Source of the DNA: Periplaneta americana
Taxonomy: Eukaryota > Arthropoda > Insecta > Blattodea > Blattidae
Assembly: GCF_040183065.1 (NCBI RefSeq)
Contig: NC_091132.1
Coordinates: 165,800,102 to 165,864,101, forward strand
Direction of reading: 5' to 3'
DNA length: 64,000 nt
In this document: one piece after another, positions 63,773-64,000 of the stretch
How the letters are laid out: each line of letters begins with the position of its first letter
Numbering within the stretch: the stretch's first letter is position 1
The notes under the pieces: generated by a model
Told to the model about the DNA's origin: nothing
The model's input: only the letters and a program-made list of their open reading frames with translations
Databases searched by the model: none
Position numbers and translations under genes: made by a program

Positions 63773-64000
63773 ATATAATGCACATTAATATATTATATGT
63801 AGTAATGGCCGAAATATGCAAGAAAATATGCACGACTAGCTTTGTATTATCACAGACGTTCATAACATATCTAAAAATGTTTTTGCATTTGCATTTGTAT
63901 ATGAATCTTGGCCCTATTCATCATATTGTAAAGCTGCTGCATATGGACATATAGAGAGCAGCTTGTAATGTTAGAAGTCGTCTTCTAACATTGTGTAATA
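63773..64000. other. Right edge, nothing recognised
   Basis: AT-rich; no feature. Confidence 0.3.

Noticed and set aside
1-64000. LTR retrotransposons, endogenous retroviruses, Polintons, toxin genes or CRISPR arrays
   Set aside because: No gag/pol order, primer-binding site with long direct repeats, capsid-like gene or regular spacer array was seen; all reverse-transcriptase remnants have non-LTR character.

Overview
This window looks like nuclear DNA of an insect, most likely a cockroach or a related blattodean. The evidence is AT-rich sequence with large introns, heavy loading with Tc1/mariner, pogo, Harbinger, hAT and non-LTR elements, several tRNA-derived SINE families of a type I associate with cockroaches and termites, and a nuclear copy of the insect mitochondrial cluster trnI-trnQ-trnM. 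The species is inferred; nothing in the sequence names it.

The host genes I can support form a head-to-tail cluster of C2H2 zinc-finger genes on the + strand. ZF1 is a ten-finger exon at 2072-3014 whose upstream exons are not visible. ZF2 (17017-35950) has five coding exons, the last with eight fingers. ZF3 (50281-57979) has four coding exons, the last with thirteen fingers. A degraded first module of a fourth copy lies at 63088-63203. ZF2 and ZF3 share one plan: a short ATG exon after a splice acceptor, one or two exons rich in the motif hydrophobic-K-x-E, an 83-base acidic exon, and a finger exon entered in phase 2. ZF1 can be entered in the same phase. The lysine motifs fit the SUMO-acceptor consensus, so these may be lineage-specific SUMO-dependent DNA-binding regulators, similar in plan to KRAB zinc-finger families but without KRAB. 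That function is inference.

Layout: 1-2 kb transposase tail and LINE; 2-4.5 kb ZF1 and decayed fingers; 5.5-8.6 kb pogo-type transposase split by a Harbinger element; 9.1-11.1 kb large TIR element; 11.6-12.1 kb uncharacterised transposase-like fragment; 13.7-14.6 kb GC-rich island with a 31-codon ORF, histone-like stem-loops and a 61-base tandem repeat; 14.7-17 kb MITEs with a nearly intact mariner-type element; 17-36 kb ZF2, with introns holding a hAT element, a fold-back mariner derivative, the mitochondrial insert, LINEs, MITEs and a 3 kb THAP-bearing element; 36-50 kb SINEs, tRNA-like tandem repeats, a long palindrome, LINE remnants and nested MITEs; 50-58 kb ZF3; 58-64 kb SINEs, MITEs and the ZF4 remnant.

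I saw no LTR retrotransposon, endogenous retrovirus, Polinton or toxin gene. Many insertions carry clear target-site duplications, so their relative order can be read directly.
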